Shown piece by piece: positions 1 through 9,613 of a stretch of DNA of 62,264 bases. The notes beneath the pieces are model-generated. The model was not told where the DNA came from. It worked only from the letters and a program-made list of their open reading frames with translations, and did not search any database. Origin of the DNA: an uncultured Bacteroidales bacterium (GTDB lineage: Bacteria > Bacteroidota > Bacteroidia > Bacteroidales > Bacteroidaceae). Both the position numbers and the translations under genes were made by a program. The DNA lies in NCBI GenBank assembly GCA_902760345.1, contig CACWFY010000012.1:1-62264 (forward strand), given 5' to 3'. Position 1 is the stretch's first letter. Every line of letters begins with the position of its first letter.

Positions 1-1
1 C

Positions 2-460
2 AACATGGCCATCTCGCTGATCATGCACAAAAGAATCACTACGACCCTCGCCAAGGCAAAGGCACTTAAGAAATATGTTGAGCCGCTCATCACGCGCTCA
101 AAGGACGATAGCACTAACAGCCGTCGTGTAGTATTCAGCTACCTCCAGAACAAAGAGGCTCTGAAAGAGCTCTTTGGTGCTGTTGCTCAGAAGGTCGGTG
201 ACCGTCCCGGTGGTTACACCCGCATCATCAAGCTTGGAAGCCGTCAGGGCGATGCTGCTGACATTGCTTTCATTGAGCTTGTTGACTTCGATGAGAACAT
301 GCTCAAGACTCCTAAGGCAGAGAAGAAGACTCGTCGTTCACGCAAGTCTGCTCCTAAGGCTGAGGCTCCTGTAGCTGAAGTTCCCGCCACTGAGGAGGCT
401 CCAAAGGCTGAAGAGGCTCCCGCCGCCGAGGCTGTTGCTGAAGAAGCAAAGGCTGAGTAA
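2..460 (+). CDS. rplQ: 50S ribosomal protein L17, 5' end outside window
   Basis: Component of the large ribosomal subunit near the exit tunnel. The reading frame is open from base 2 (Ser/Asn just before the first visible Met), so the usual L17 start lies upstream of the window. The visible part has the conserved L17 core, with the [20 protein letters not shown] segment and a [17 protein letters not shown] segment. After about residue 105 comes a roughly 45-residue Ala/Glu/Lys/Pro-rich tail that bacterial L17 generally lacks; Bacteroidota L17 proteins often carry such extensions. A strong terminator follows, so this is probably the last gene of the rpoA-rplQ operon. That operon placement is an inference from known gene order. 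Identity is secure. Confidence 0.95.
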   Translation, partial: NMAISLIMHKRITTTLAKAKALKKYVEPLITRSKDDSTNSRRVVFSYLQNKEALKELFGAVAQKVGDRPGGYTRIIKLGSRQGDAADIAFIELVDFDENMLKTPKAEKKTRRSRKSAPKAEAPVAEVPATEEAPKAEEAPAAEAVAEEAKAE

Positions 461-485
461 TATTTCGATTGAAATCACTATAGAA

Positions 486-517
486 TAGGGTGTTGTACGT
501 CGTGCAGCGCCCTTTTT
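486..517 (+). terminator. Intrinsic terminator after rplQ
   Basis: An 11-bp stem (GGGTGTTGTAC pairing with GTGCAGCGCCC, with G-U pairs) and a 3-base loop are followed by five T. It sits 26 bases after the rplQ stop. Confidence 0.85.
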
Positions 518-583
518 CTATGAAATAGGGAAATCCCTTTCCTGTTTTCGGGAAAATCCTCTTTTCTTTTCCGGGATAATGAT

Positions 584-591
584 TATCTTTG
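584..591 (+). promoter_or_regulatory. Bacteroidota -7 element before lipoprotein gene
   Basis: TATCTTTG matches the TAnnTTTG consensus, 26 bases upstream of the ATG at 618. The -33 region is only T-rich, with no clear TTG. Confidence 0.6.
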
Positions 592-617
592 CATCGTGAA
601 ACTTAATTAATAAGGTT

Positions 618-1334
618 ATGAGAAAGGTTGTATTGGCATTGATGAGTTGCTTATTGCTTGTGAGCAGCTGTGGTACATACACGGGTGAAGGTGCTACTAC
701 AGGTGCTGCATTCGGTTCTATATTAGGATCGGCAATCGGAGGTATTTCTGGTGGATGGCGAGGAAGTGATATTGGCTCTATCGTAGGTATGGCTGGAGGT
801 GCTGTCGTTGGTGCTGCTATTGGTGCTGCTGCCGATCAGAAAGTTGCTGACCGACGTGCTGAGTGGGAACAAGAACAGTCTCGCTACGATCGTCAGCCTT
901 CCTACGGCTATGGTGACGACCGTATCGACTTCGATGCTCCTGGTCCTACATCAAGACCTGCTACGCCCACTATTAAAGACTGTCCGCCGTTGGAGATTCG
1001 TAACGCTTGTATAATGGATGCTGACCACGACGGTGTACTTCGCCGTGGTGAAGAATGTCAGGTTTCTTTTGAAATAATGAATCGCACGGAAAAGACGCTC
1101 TATGATATCCAGCCAATGGTTTTCGACATCAGCGGAAATAAGCATATCCAAATTTCTCCAAATCTTCATGTGGAGAGTATTGCACCTCATAACGGCATAC
1201 GCTATACGGCATCCATTCTGGCTGATCGTCGACTAAAGGATGGTGTGGCAGTAATTCGCATTGCCGTCACCTTAAGTAATAAAGAGATTGCTTCTGAGAC
1301 GCAGGAATTTACTTTGCAGACCCGGAAGCGGTAG
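618..1334 (+). CDS. Glycine-zipper lipoprotein
   Basis: Predicted lipoprotein of 238 residues. The signal peptide ends in a lipobox (LVSSC, Cys about residue 18). Residues 25-75 are a run of Gly/Ala repeats (GxxxG pattern), typical of glycine-zipper outer-membrane or envelope-associated proteins. The C-terminal half (about 115-235) looks like a beta-rich module; one stretch ([20 protein letters not shown]) resembles an acidic Ca-binding-like loop. No enzymatic motif is visible and the function is unknown. It has its own promoter. Its 3' end overlaps the convergent rlpA gene by 26 bp with no terminator between them, so the two transcripts would be complementary at their ends. Confidence 0.8.
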   Translation: MRKVVLALMSCLLLVSSCGTYTGEGATTGAAFGSILGSAIGGISGGWRGSDIGSIVGMAGGAVVGAAIGAAADQKVADRRAEWEQEQSRYDRQPSYGYGDDRIDFDAPGPTSRPATPTIKDCPPLEIRNACIMDADHDGVLRRGEECQVSFEIMNRTEKTLYDIQPMVFDISGNKHIQISPNLHVESIAPHNGIRYTASILADRRLKDGVAVIRIAVTLSNKEIASETQEFTLQTRKR

Positions 1335-1875
1335 TATGTCGCTTCTTGGAAGTCTCTTTTTTGTGGGTTTCCGATTGAGCTTCCTTCATCTCTTTCCAGA
1401 ATGGGACTAAAGCTGGTGCACCATCATTGGTCTCAAGCTCTAAGTCTGGGATTTCGATGTCTTCGTTAGGTAGGAAAGGAACAATAAAAGAGTTGGCTTT
1501 CTGGACGAACACCATGGCCACACCCTGTGAGATGATTCCCAACTCTTTGGCAGCTCTCCATGATAAATCAATAATGCGTCCGCGGACAAATGGTCCACGA
1601 TCCGTTACTCTTACTACCACACTACGACCGTTGGCAGGGTTATACACTCGCAGCATCGTCCCAAACGGGTACGTGCGATGAGCACAGGTTAACGAGTCGT
1701 GGTGGAGCCGCTCGCCATTGGCTGTTCGCGAGCCTGTCGCCCGTTTAGAGTAAAACGTAGCCTTACCCTGTTGAATTGATTGACCATTGATAACTGATAA
1801 TTGGCAAGAGAACAGTAGTAAACACATTATTGCAATGCGTCTCAAACCGATACGTATCACATTTCTCTTTTTCAT
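1309..1875 (-). CDS. rlpA: RlpA-like septal-ring/peptidoglycan protein
   Basis: Secreted double-psi beta-barrel protein of 188 residues. RlpA proteins are lytic transglycosylases acting on denuded glycan strands. The barrel (about residues 38-130) has the family signatures [26 protein letters not shown] and [18 protein letters not shown], including the conserved His and Asp. There is no C-terminal SPOR domain; the tail is short and charged. The signal peptide is odd: the part just before the mature domain ([12 protein letters not shown]) is encoded by a degenerate 7-bp tandem tract at 1772-1806, and a related tract abuts the start codon. Its end overlaps the convergent lipoprotein gene. Family is confident; catalysis is inferred from homology. 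Confidence 0.87.
   Translation of the reverse strand: MKKRNVIRIGLRRIAIMCLLLFSCQLSVINGQSIQQGKATFYSKRATGSRTANGERLHHDSLTCAHRTYPFGTMLRVYNPANGRSVVVRVTDRGPFVRGRIIDLSWRAAKELGIISQGVAMVFVQKANSFIVPFLPNEDIEIPDLELETNDGAPALVPFWKEMKEAQSETHKKETSKKRHTTASGSAK
1772..1806. repeat. 7-bp degenerate tandem tract inside rlpA signal peptide
   Basis: Successive heptamers ATTGACC, ATTGATA, ACTGATA and ATTGGCA on the plus strand. On the minus strand it encodes the end of the RlpA signal peptide, so the tract is translated in frame. Confidence 0.7.
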
Positions 1876-1907
1876 AGTCAGTTATCAATTATCAATAGTC
1901 AATCATC
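1876..1907. repeat. 7-bp degenerate tandem tract in rlpA 5' UTR
   Basis: Heptamers AGTCAGT, TATCAAT, TATCAAT and AGTCAAT. The tract starts one base upstream of the rlpA ATG and fills most of the gap to gdhA. It is the same unit family, on the opposite strand sense, as the tract at 1772. Confidence 0.7.
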
Positions 1908-1914
1908 TGGCCTT

Positions 1915-3252
1915 TTATACTATTCCCTGAGCAAGCATGGCCTTGGCAACTTTCATAAAGCCGGCAACGTTAGCTCCCTTAACATAATTGATGTAGTTGC
2001 CTTCCTTGCCATACTTTACACACTGAGCATGAATGCCAGACATAATCTGATGTAGCTTTTGGTCTACTTCTTCTTCAGTCCAGGAAATACGCATTGAATT
2101 CTGCGTCATCTCCAGACCAGAAGTAGCCACACCACCAGCATTTACAGCCTTTCCTGGTGCAAACAATTGTCCCGCAGCGATAAATTTTTCTACTGCATCT
2201 GCTGTACAGCCCATGTTCGACACCTCTGCAACACATAGTGGCTTCTGAGCCAAAATCTTATCGGCATCATCACCATTCAACTCGTTTTGGGTAGCACAGG
2301 GTAGGTAGATGTCGGCTTTTTGCTCCCACGGCTTCTTGTCGGCAAAGAACGTCGATCCTTCGAATTCTTCTTCGTATGGCTGACAGATGTCATTGCCACT
2401 AGCTCTAAGCTCCAATAGATAGTCTATCTTCTCGTCATCCAAACCTGCAGGGTCGTAGATGTAACCGTCGGGACCTGATATGGTAATCACTTTAGCACCA
2501 AGTTCCGTTGCTTTCTTCGCTGCACCCCAAGCCACGTTGCCGAAGCCGCTAAGGGCTATTGTCTTACCCTTGATGTCCAGTCCGTGAGTTTCCATCATCT
2601 GATGTACAAAATAAAGTGCGCCAAAGCCTGTTGCCTCTGGCCGCAGAATACTGCCGCCCCATTCTAAGCCTTTACCCGTCAGTGTGGCACCATGGAACTG
2701 GGAGGTTAGTCTCTTATATTGTCCAAAGAGATATCCAATCTCACGGCCTCCCACACCTATGTCACCAGCAGGAACATCCATGTCCGGACCGATAATCTTA
2801 TAGAGCTCTGTCATAAACGACTGACAGAAGCGCATGATCTCTGCATCGCTCTTTCCACGGGGTGCAAAGTCTGAGCCTCCCTTTCCACCACCCATCGGCA
2901 GTGTGGTCAGCGCATTTTTGAAGGTTTGCTCGAAACCGAGGAATTTCAGAATCGACAGGTTTACTGAGGGATGGAAACGCAGTCCTCCTTTATACGGACC
3001 GATGGCACTGTTGAACTGTACACGATAGCCAATATTCACCTGAACCTCTCCTTTGTCATCTACCCAAGGTACGCGGAAGGTTGTTATACGCTCTGGCTCA
3101 ACAATGCGTTCCACAATCTTTGCCTTCTCAAATTCAGGGTGCTGGTTGTATACGTCCTTGATGCTTTCCAGCACTTCACGTACAGCCTGCAGAAACTCTA
3201 CTTCGCCAGGATGCTTATGCTCCAGGCCTTGCATAATTTTTTCTACATTCAT
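1915..3252 (-). CDS. gdhA: NADP-specific glutamate dehydrogenase
   Basis: Cytosolic hexameric enzyme that interconverts 2-oxoglutarate plus ammonium and glutamate; a main ammonium-assimilation route in Bacteroidales. 445 residues from the chosen ATG (MNVEKIMQGL), the usual length of the family. An upstream in-frame ATG would add 19 residues overlapping the promoter and is unlikely. The signatures are the catalytic lysine segment PMGGGKGGSDF, PAGDIGVGGREIGYLFGQYK, and the dinucleotide-binding Rossmann segment ALSGFGNVAWGAAKKA. It is a single-gene unit with its own promoter upstream of the start. Coenzyme preference is inferred from similarity to the NADP group. Confidence 0.95.
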   Translation of the reverse strand: MNVEKIMQGLEHKHPGEVEFLQAVREVLESIKDVYNQHPEFEKAKIVERIVEPERITTFRVPWVDDKGEVQVNIGYRVQFNSAIGPYKGGLRFHPSVNLSILKFLGFEQTFKNALTTLPMGGGKGGSDFAPRGKSDAEIMRFCQSFMTELYKIIGPDMDVPAGDIGVGGREIGYLFGQYKRLTSQFHGATLTGKGLEWGGSILRPEATGFGALYFVHQMMETHGLDIKGKTIALSGFGNVAWGAAKKATELGAKVITISGPDGYIYDPAGLDDEKIDYLLELRASGNDICQPYEEEFEGSTFFADKKPWEQKADIYLPCATQNELNGDDADKILAQKPLCVAEVSNMGCTADAVEKFIAAGQLFAPGKAVNAGGVATSGLEMTQNSMRISWTEEEVDQKLHQIMSGIHAQCVKYGKEGNYINYVKGANVAGFMKVAKAMLAQGIV

Positions 3253-3306
3253 AGTGGTTATGTGTTTAATAGATTTAGGTATTGTCATTATGTTACTTTG
3301 ACAAGG

Positions 3307-3336
3307 CAAATATACGCATTAAAAACCAATAATCAA
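3307..3336 (-). promoter_or_regulatory. gdhA promoter
   Basis: On the minus strand TATATTTG (3307-3314) is preceded, 19 bases upstream, by TTG (3334-3336), matching the Bacteroidota TTG-N19-21-TAnnTTTG promoter. Confidence 0.7.
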
Positions 3337-3437
3337 AGTTTTTTTGCGTAATATTTTTCTGTAAGCGTTACATTTTGTTAAAGCGCTCTCTCTTCTTTAA
3401 ATGACTGATTGAAAAAAGAAAGGCTCATCAATGAGCA

Positions 3438-3476
3438 TAAAAAGACGAAAAGTAGCGCGTGGCATACTTTCCGTCT
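3438..3476 (-). terminator. Terminator of the M23 peptidase gene
   Basis: Read on the minus strand, AGACGGAAAGTA pairs with TACTTTTCGTCT and is followed by a T run. A second small hairpin (GCTCAT-CA-ATGAGC, 3423-3436) lies just downstream. The rest of the 3253-3504 gap holds the gdhA promoter and nothing else I can recognise. Confidence 0.7.
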
Positions 3477-3504
3477 CTTTATGTTGATTTATGTTTACAA
3501 TGTG

Positions 3505-4437
3505 TTAGTTGTATTTCAGAATCTGGCCAGGCATCAGTTTCGACGTTTTTTTCAGGTGGTTGAGCTTCATAATAGCATTAACAGTTGTACCGCGCTTGCG
3601 AGCAATGCTGTAAATCGTCTCTCCCTTGCGAACCTTGTGGAAGCGCGACTCTTGCTGATAGCTGGCTGCAGGGGCAACTGAAGCGAGTTCAATGTCTTCA
3701 TCACCAGTATTAAAACTACTGCCACCTACACCACGCAGTCGGCTGGCAATGACAGACTCCTGCTGATAAGTCGCCTTGCGGAACATATAGTAGTCGTCAA
3801 CAACATCCTGATTGCGGAAGTCGAACATCAAAGCAGGATTCAAGGCTACTCCACATAGGCGTGTCTCAAAGTGGAGGTGAGAGCCTGTACTGCGTCCGGT
3901 ATTACCACCCAAACCAATAACATCGCCAGCACGTACTTCCTGATCTTCTACAACCAACTGTTTTGACAGATGACCATAGATGGTCTCAAGGCCGTTGTGG
4001 TGGCGTATGACAATATATTTTCCGTAGCCACGACCTTCGTAGCGTACGATACGAACTTTACCAGCGAAGGCTGCGCGGATGGTGTCACCAATATATACCT
4101 TGATATCAAGGCCTTTATGCTGGCGTCCCCAACGAGCACCGAAGTTGCTGGTCAGCACACGGCTTGTTGTAGGCATGCAGAAGTCACGTAGAGAGATGCG
4201 GAACGAGTCGGGTAACGCTTGTTCCCGATGTGCATAACGATTGTTCCAGTCCTCGTAAAGGTCTTCGGATGGAGAATCATAATTCTCGGTAAATATCAGT
4301 CTCTTCAGCGCTACGCTGTCGACTGCCTTCATTTTGCGATCAATAGGTGCCTGACGTGCCAAAAGATCTTGTCCCATCATCGGGAGAGAACATATTGTTG
4401 CTATTGTCAGAATTGCAATGGTTTTAATATTCTTCAT
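3505..4437 (-). CDS. M23 metallopeptidase with C-terminal LysM
   Basis: Secreted peptidoglycan endopeptidase of 310 residues. It has a signal peptide ending at SLPMMGQ. The M23 (lysostaphin/EnvC-like) domain lies at about residues 95-200, with the zinc ligands in HKGLD and HLHFE plus the YGHLS motif, so the active-site set is complete. A linker of about 55 residues leads to one LysM domain at about 262-310 (HKVRKGETIYSIARKRGTTVNAIM) that would hold the enzyme on peptidoglycan. It sits alone downstream of recG, with its own -7 element at 4493. The probable role is cell-wall remodelling or hydrolase activation at division; which one cannot be told from sequence. Confidence 0.92.
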   Translation of the reverse strand: MKNIKTIAILTIATICSLPMMGQDLLARQAPIDRKMKAVDSVALKRLIFTENYDSPSEDLYEDWNNRYAHREQALPDSFRISLRDFCMPTTSRVLTSNFGARWGRQHKGLDIKVYIGDTIRAAFAGKVRIVRYEGRGYGKYIVIRHHNGLETIYGHLSKQLVVEDQEVRAGDVIGLGGNTGRSTGSHLHFETRLCGVALNPALMFDFRNQDVVDDYYMFRKATYQQESVIASRLRGVGGSSFNTGDEDIELASVAPAASYQQESRFHKVRKGETIYSIARKRGTTVNAIMKLNHLKKTSKLMPGQILKYN

Positions 4438-4492
4438 ATTATGTTTTGGTTGTGAGCTCCAAATATTGGCTCAATATGTCAATTAAACGTTG

Positions 4493-4500
4493 CAAAGGTA
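4493..4500 (-). promoter_or_regulatory. -7 element of the M23 peptidase gene
   Basis: Minus-strand TACCTTTG, 56 bases before the ATG at 4437. No clear -33 TTG at the right distance. Confidence 0.6.
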
Positions 4501-4573
4501 CAAATAATTATTTAAATATGTGGTTTTTATGCTTAACGTTTAAGGTTATTTTGTGTGTTTTAACACTTAATGG

Positions 4574-6676
4574 TCACGATATTGCTCCCCAATTGATGTT
4601 TGTTTTGCGCAATTCGCGTAGCCTGTTCCATAATATAGCATAGCGTTGTGAACTGCAGGTTGGATCGCCTTCGATGATGGTGCAAGCCTCGTCGCGAGCC
4701 ATCTGTACCAGTTGTCCGTCACGGGCAATGTCAGCGATTTTTAAATCGAAAGCCATACCGCTTTGTTGAGTACCTTCTAAGTCGCCAGGTCCCCGTAGCT
4801 TCAGATCTGCCTCAGCAATACGGAATCCATCGTTGGTCTCGCACATGATGTCGATGCGCTTGCGGGTATCGGCGGACAACTCGTAGCAGGTAACGAGAAT
4901 GCAGTAGCTTTGGTCGGCACCTCGCCCCACGCGTCCTCTAAGTTGATGGAGTTGGGAGAGACCGAATCGCTGAGCTTCAAGGATGACCATAACAGAAGCA
5001 TTCGGTACGTTAACGCCAACTTCGATAACGGTAGTGGCCACCAGTATCTGCGTCTCGCCACTGACGAATTTCTGCATCTCAGCTTCCTTGTCAGCAGGTT
5101 TCATCTTGCCGTGTACTTTACTTAGGCGGAACTCTGGGAATACCTGAGTTAACACTTTAAAACCGTCTTCGAGGTTTTTCAGGTCAATCTTTTCACTTTC
5201 CTCAATCAGTGGGAACACGATATAAACTTGACGCCCTTGTCGTATCTGGTTTCGGATACTGTCATATAACGAAGGCAAAGAGCGGTCAAAGACGTGCTGG
5301 GTGACAACGGGTTTACGGCCTGGCGGTAACTCGTCAATGACACTGACGTCAAGGTCACCATAGAGCGTCATGGCCAAAGTGCGGGGGATGGGAGTGGCAG
5401 TCATTACGAGTACGTGAGGCGGATTCTCGCTCTTGCTCCACAACTTGGCACGCTGGGCCACACCAAAGCGGTGCTGCTCATCAACCACCACCATGCCGAG
5501 ACGTGCGAACTGTACCGTATCTTCTATGACAGCATGGGTGCCTACTAGAATCTGAACGCTACCGTCCAGCAGTCCGTCGAGAATCTCTTGTCGGCGCTTG
5601 CCCTTGATGATGCCCGTTAACAGAGCTACACGGATATCCATCCCTTTTAGAAAGTCCATAATGGTTTGCAGGTGCTGTTCGGCCAAAATCTCCGTGGGGG
5701 CCATCATGCATGCCTGATAGCCGTTGTCGATGGCAATCAGCATCGACATCAGGGCAACGAGTGTCTTGCCTGAGCCTACGTCGCCTTGCAGCAAGCGGTT
5801 CATCTGTCGGCCACTGCCCATGTCTTTGCGGATTTCACGAATGACACGTTTCTGGGCTTCCGTTAGGGCGAAAGGAAGGTTGTACTTATAGAAGTTGTTG
5901 AAGTGGTCACCAACTTTACTGAATACATAACCGCGGTATTTACGACGCTGGTCACTGGCGTATCTGAGTATATTTAGTTGAACATAAAACAATTCCTCGA
6001 ACTTCAGACGGGTACGGGCTCGTTCCAGCTCCTTGGCATTCCTGGGATAATGAATCTTGCGTAATGCCTCATCGCGCGACATCAAGTGGAGTTTCTGTGT
6101 GATGAAGTCGGGGAGGGTCTCGGGAAGTGGCATTTTAAGAATGTCGATGAGCGACTTCGTAAGTCGCTCTACAGAACGGCTGTTGAGTCCCATTTTTTTC
6201 ATCTTCTCCGTTGTGTTGTAGTAGGGCTGCATACCCATGGCAGTCAGTTCTAACTTCTCTGCATCATCAATGTCGGGGTGTGTGACGTTGATACGTCCAT
6301 TGTAGACGTTCGGACGTCCGAAAACGATGTACTCTTTTCCAATGGTATAGTTTTGTTTGGCATATTTTCCTCCATTAAACCATGTCAGGTCCATCACTTT
6401 TCCACTTCCGTCCGTAAAGTGGGCAACGACACGCTCCTTACGTGCACTCATCTTAAAAGTCTCGAAACTCAAGATGTACCCTTTTACTTGTACAAATGGC
6501 ATGTCACCCGTCAGTTCACGGATGCTGTACAGGCGGCTTCTGTCTACGTGCTTATAGGGGAAGTACTGCAACAAGTCGCCATATGTTATAATGCCCAATT
6601 CCTCGTTGAGCATCTTCTTGCGTTGCGGGCCTACCCCTGGCAAGTATTGTATGTCTTGTTGCAGTATGTCAGTCAT
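4574..6676 (-). CDS. recG: ATP-dependent DNA helicase RecG
   Basis: Cytosolic helicase that regresses stalled forks and branch-migrates recombination intermediates. 700 residues, normal for RecG. The N-terminal wedge/OB domain covers about residues 1-240. Walker A is at about 297-304 (GDVGSGKT), the motif II box is DEQH (about 397-400), and TATPIPRT and the helicase C-terminal QLRGRVGRG motif follow. The start overlaps the ispD stop by four bases (ATGA), so it is the last gene of the operon pdxJ, DJ-1, ispD, recG, all on the minus strand. No anomaly seen. Confidence 0.97.
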   Translation of the reverse strand: MTDILQQDIQYLPGVGPQRKKMLNEELGIITYGDLLQYFPYKHVDRSRLYSIRELTGDMPFVQVKGYILSFETFKMSARKERVVAHFTDGSGKVMDLTWFNGGKYAKQNYTIGKEYIVFGRPNVYNGRINVTHPDIDDAEKLELTAMGMQPYYNTTEKMKKMGLNSRSVERLTKSLIDILKMPLPETLPDFITQKLHLMSRDEALRKIHYPRNAKELERARTRLKFEELFYVQLNILRYASDQRRKYRGYVFSKVGDHFNNFYKYNLPFALTEAQKRVIREIRKDMGSGRQMNRLLQGDVGSGKTLVALMSMLIAIDNGYQACMMAPTEILAEQHLQTIMDFLKGMDIRVALLTGIIKGKRRQEILDGLLDGSVQILVGTHAVIEDTVQFARLGMVVVDEQHRFGVAQRAKLWSKSENPPHVLVMTATPIPRTLAMTLYGDLDVSVIDELPPGRKPVVTQHVFDRSLPSLYDSIRNQIRQGRQVYIVFPLIEESEKIDLKNLEDGFKVLTQVFPEFRLSKVHGKMKPADKEAEMQKFVSGETQILVATTVIEVGVNVPNASVMVILEAQRFGLSQLHQLRGRVGRGADQSYCILVTCYELSADTRKRIDIMCETNDGFRIAEADLKLRGPGDLEGTQQSGMAFDLKIADIARDGQLVQMARDEACTIIEGDPTCSSQRYAILWNRLRELRKTNINWGAIS

Positions 6677-7338
6677 CCTATCAGTACTTTGGCAATCTTC
6701 AGGTCATAAGGAGTTGTTATCTTGATGTTTTCTCGGTTGCCTTCTACCAGCGTGATAGCGTGGCCAAAGCTCTCCACGACAGAGGCATCGTCGGTGAATC
6801 CATCGTTGTAAGGCTGTCGGTTAGCAGCCTTCAACAGTTGTATGTCGAAGCATTGTGGTGTCTGCACCAGGCGATAGTCGTCGCGCGGAACAGTAATAGA
6901 AGATTTGCCTTGAAGGTGGCGCAGAGTTTCTACAACCGGAATAACGGGAATAACGGCCTTCTTTTCGCGTGCCGTGTCATAGCAGCGACGGATGACGTCA
7001 ATGCTGGGGAATGGACGCACGCCATCGTGTACGCCTACTACACCTTCTGCCTCATCTGGAATCAGGGCTAATCCATGCTGGACGCTGTGGAAGCGCGTCT
7101 CGCCACCATCTGCTAATTGATATTCCACATTGAAATGGTAATCAGCGCAGAGTTGCCTCCAGTAGTCTTGTTGTGCCTTAGGCAGGACCAAGATGATTTT
7201 CAGGGTAGGGGAGTACTCACGGAACCGCTCCAGCGTCCGCATCAGAACAGGCTTACCGCCAACGGGTAAGAACTGCTTGGGAATGTCGCTTCCCATGCGT
7301 AGACCTTTGCCTCCTGCTACAATGATGACATAGTCCAT
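6673..7338 (-). CDS. ispD: 2-C-methyl-D-erythritol 4-phosphate cytidylyltransferase
   Basis: Third step of the MEP isoprenoid pathway: it joins CTP and methylerythritol phosphate to give CDP-methylerythritol. 221 residues. The N-terminal nucleotide-binding loop [19 protein letters not shown] has the expected Gly/Arg/Lys residues. Later blocks GVHDGVRPF and TDDASVVE are family-specific. Its ATG overlaps the stop of the DJ-1 gene by one base (TGATG) and its stop overlaps recG, which indicates tight translational coupling. Confidence 0.95.
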   Translation of the reverse strand: MDYVIIVAGGKGLRMGSDIPKQFLPVGGKPVLMRTLERFREYSPTLKIILVLPKAQQDYWRQLCADYHFNVEYQLADGGETRFHSVQHGLALIPDEAEGVVGVHDGVRPFPSIDVIRRCYDTAREKKAVIPVIPVVETLRHLQGKSSITVPRDDYRLVQTPQCFDIQLLKAANRQPYNDGFTDDASVVESFGHAITLVEGNRENIKITTPYDLKIAKVLIG

Positions 7339-7907
7339 CAGGCCATGAGGTGTTTGAAGCGCATAGCCTCGGCAATTTGGTCGGCGGTCTGCTTGTTAAC
7401 CAACTGACTTAGCAGTTCGTAGGCGAAGGGGAACGCAGCTGCAGGACCCTCGCCAGTGGTGACGTTGCCGTCGACGGTAACCAGGTCGCCCGTATAAGTG
7501 GCATTGCTTTCTGCCAATACGCTCTCGAAACCAGGATAGCAAGTTGCCTTCTTGCCGTCGAGTATACCCAAGGGGGCCAAGACGACAGCTGGTGAAGCAC
7601 AAATAGCGGCAACCTTCTTGCCTGCCATGTGCTGGTTGACAATAGCCTTGCAAACGCCCTTGTGTGCGAAGAGGTTCGAAGCTCCAGGCATGCCACCAGG
7701 CAGGAAAAGAAGGTCAGCATCCGTGAAGTCACCTTGCTCAAACATGATATCTGCCTCTACATTGACACCATGAGCCGATTGTACCAATGGGAAATCGCTG
7801 ATGCTCACCGTTGTCACATCTACACCTCCACGACGCAGTACGTCAATGGGAATCAGGGCTTCAACATCTTCGAAGCCGTCTGCTAAGAATACATAGACCT
7901 TTTTCAT
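7338..7907 (-). CDS. DJ-1/PfpI family protein (YajL/ThiJ-like)
   Basis: 189 residues, the normal size for the DJ-1/YajL branch. Members are cysteine-dependent proteins variously described as chaperones, glyoxalase-like enzymes or protein/nucleotide deglycases. Visible landmarks are ADGFEDVEA (the Glu that tunes the cysteine), [11 protein letters not shown] and the nucleophile elbow AAICASP with the active Cys at about residue 103. It sits two bases after pdxJ and overlaps ispD, in an operon. The exact reaction cannot be assigned from sequence. Confidence 0.9.
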   Translation of the reverse strand: MKKVYVFLADGFEDVEALIPIDVLRRGGVDVTTVSISDFPLVQSAHGVNVEADIMFEQGDFTDADLLFLPGGMPGASNLFAHKGVCKAIVNQHMAGKKVAAICASPAVVLAPLGILDGKKATCYPGFESVLAESNATYTGDLVTVDGNVTTGEGPAAAFPFAYELLSQLVNKQTADQIAEAMRFKHLMA

Positions 7908-7909
7908 AT

Positions 7910-8623
7910 TTATTGTAGTGCTTTTAGATATTGTTGAATAGTTTCACGCAGTCCCATATAGAGGGCGTCGCAGATAAGGGCATGGCCAATCGATACCTCG
8001 TCTGTCCAAGGAATTTGCTGATGATAGTAATGTAGGTTCTCCAATGACAGGTCGTGGCCGGCATTCAGTCCCAGTCCTACGCGACGTGCTTCTTCAGCAG
8101 AAGCAATAAATGGCGCAATAGCTGCCTCGCGATTGGTTGCATATGCTGAAGCATAAGGTTCTGTGTAAAGTTCCACACGGTCGGCTCCACAGACCTTCGC
8201 GCCTTCTACCATTCGAGGATCAGGATCAACGAAGATACTGGTGCGGATACCAGCATCTTTGAATGTCTTACAGATGTCGGTCAGAAACTGGCGGTTCTCG
8301 ATGGTGTCCCAGCCGTGGTTGGATGTTAGTTGGTCGTGGCCGTCCGGAACAAGTGTCACCTGCGTAGGTACCACTTCAAGTACTAGTTGGGTAAACGAGT
8401 CAATGGGGTTGCCTTCGATGTTAAATTCTGTAGTAACCCGTGGACGAAGGTCACGCACGTCTTGATAGCGAATGTGGCGCTCGTCTGGGCGTGGGTGGAC
8501 TGTAATTCCTTGAGCTCCAAATGTTTCTGCATCAAGGGCTACTGCCAATACGTTGGGATTGTTGCCGCCACGAGCGTTGCGCAGGGTGGCAATTTTATTG
8601 ATATTTACACTCAGTCTCGTCAT
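7910..8623 (-). CDS. pdxJ: Pyridoxine 5'-phosphate synthase
   Basis: Last step of DXP-dependent vitamin B6 synthesis: condenses deoxyxylulose phosphate with aminoacetone phosphate. 237 residues, standard length. Signatures are the N-terminal [26 protein letters not shown], the EFNIEG stretch, and [14 protein letters not shown] with its conserved His. First gene of the operon pdxJ, DJ-1, ispD, recG, and divergent from nadK with a shared palindromic promoter region. Confidence 0.96.
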   Translation of the reverse strand: MTRLSVNINKIATLRNARGGNNPNVLAVALDAETFGAQGITVHPRPDERHIRYQDVRDLRPRVTTEFNIEGNPIDSFTQLVLEVVPTQVTLVPDGHDQLTSNHGWDTIENRQFLTDICKTFKDAGIRTSIFVDPDPRMVEGAKVCGADRVELYTEPYASAYATNREAAIAPFIASAEEARRVGLGLNAGHDLSLENLHYYHQQIPWTDEVSIGHALICDALYMGLRETIQQYLKALQ

Positions 8624-8661
8624 ATTTTTCGTTTTTCACTATTTATTTTTCACTTTTATTT

Positions 8662-8685
8662 GTATCTTTGCATCGGCAAAGATAC
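8662..8685. promoter_or_regulatory. Head-to-head overlapping promoters of pdxJ and nadK
   Basis: A perfect 10-bp inverted repeat (GTATCTTTGC, 4-base loop ATCG, GCAAAGATAC) carries a -7 element on each strand: TATCTTTG at 8663-8670 (+) for nadK and its mirror at 8677-8684 (-) for pdxJ. The predicted start sites fall within or beside each other's -7 element, so the two promoters can hardly be occupied together. Confidence 0.6.
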
Positions 8686-8725
8686 GAAATCTTTGCGAAT
8701 AAACAGCAAAAAAGCCCTAAAAAAT

Positions 8726-9613
8726 ATGACTTCACGTAAGTTACAGTTTGCCATCTTCGGTAATACCTATCAACCCAAGAAGTCTGCATCGATGCAGAAA
8801 ATTCTGGCTTGTCTGTCCCTTCGACAGGCAGAAGTGGCTATCGAACGTAAGTTCTATAATTTCCTGACTGCCGACCAACGTATAGATGTTGGTAGCGTGA
8901 AGGTTTTTGATGGATGCGACTTTGAGGCTGATTTCGTAATCTCTATGGGTGGTGACGGAACCTTCCTAAAGGCAGCCAGCATGGTGGGCGACAAGCAGAT
9001 ACCTATTCTTGGGGTGAATATGGGACGTTTGGGCTTTCTGGCTGACATCCATGCACAGGATATCGAACAGACGATTACGGCTTTGTATGAAGGTGACTAT
9101 AGTTTAGAAGCACGTTCAGTGATTCGTGTGGAAACTGACGGTATACCCCTTGACGGCTATCATTGTGCATTAAATGATGTTGCGATTCTCAAGCGCGATA
9201 ATGCATCGATGATTACTATTCACTGTACTATCAATGGAGATTATGTCGCTACCTATCAGGCCGACGGTATGGTGATGAGCACGCCTACGGGATCTACGGC
9301 TTATTCACTGTCGAACGGCGGCCCCATCATTGTGCCAGGCACCCATGTGTTCTCGCTGACAGCTGTTGCGCCGCACTCGCTGAACGTTCGTCCTATAGTG
9401 ATTTCTGAAGATTCTGAGATTCAGTTGACTGTAGAAAGTCGTACCCATCAGTATCTTGTGGCTTTAGATGGCCGTTCTGAGCCCCTGCCAGATAGTACTC
9501 GTCTAATCATGCGTAAGGCTCCCTATCGTGTCAGGGTTATCAAGCGTGCTGGCTCGAAATATTTCCATACCTTGCGTGAGAAGATGATGTGGGGTGCAGA
9601 TACGAGAGGATGA
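8726..9613 (+). CDS. nadK: NAD kinase
   Basis: Cytosolic enzyme that phosphorylates NAD to NADP. 295 residues from MTSRKLQFAIFGN, which fits the family; longer upstream frames run through the pdxJ promoter and are rejected. Motifs: the GGDGT signature (SMGGDGTFLKAA), LGVNMGRLGFLAD, and the second conserved motif TPTGSTAYSLSNGGPI. The stop codon directly abuts the stop of the convergent kinase gene (9613/9614) with no terminator visible. Confidence 0.95.
   Translation: MTSRKLQFAIFGNTYQPKKSASMQKILACLSLRQAEVAIERKFYNFLTADQRIDVGSVKVFDGCDFEADFVISMGGDGTFLKAASMVGDKQIPILGVNMGRLGFLADIHAQDIEQTITALYEGDYSLEARSVIRVETDGIPLDGYHCALNDVAILKRDNASMITIHCTINGDYVATYQADGMVMSTPTGSTAYSLSNGGPIIVPGTHVFSLTAVAPHSLNVRPIVISEDSEIQLTVESRTHQYLVALDGRSEPLPDSTRLIMRKAPYRVRVIKRAGSKYFHTLREKMMWGADTRG

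Noticed and set aside
3252-3309. Longer gdhA start at 3309
   Set aside because: It would put the first codons within two bases of the -7 element. The ATG at 3252 gives the family N terminus.
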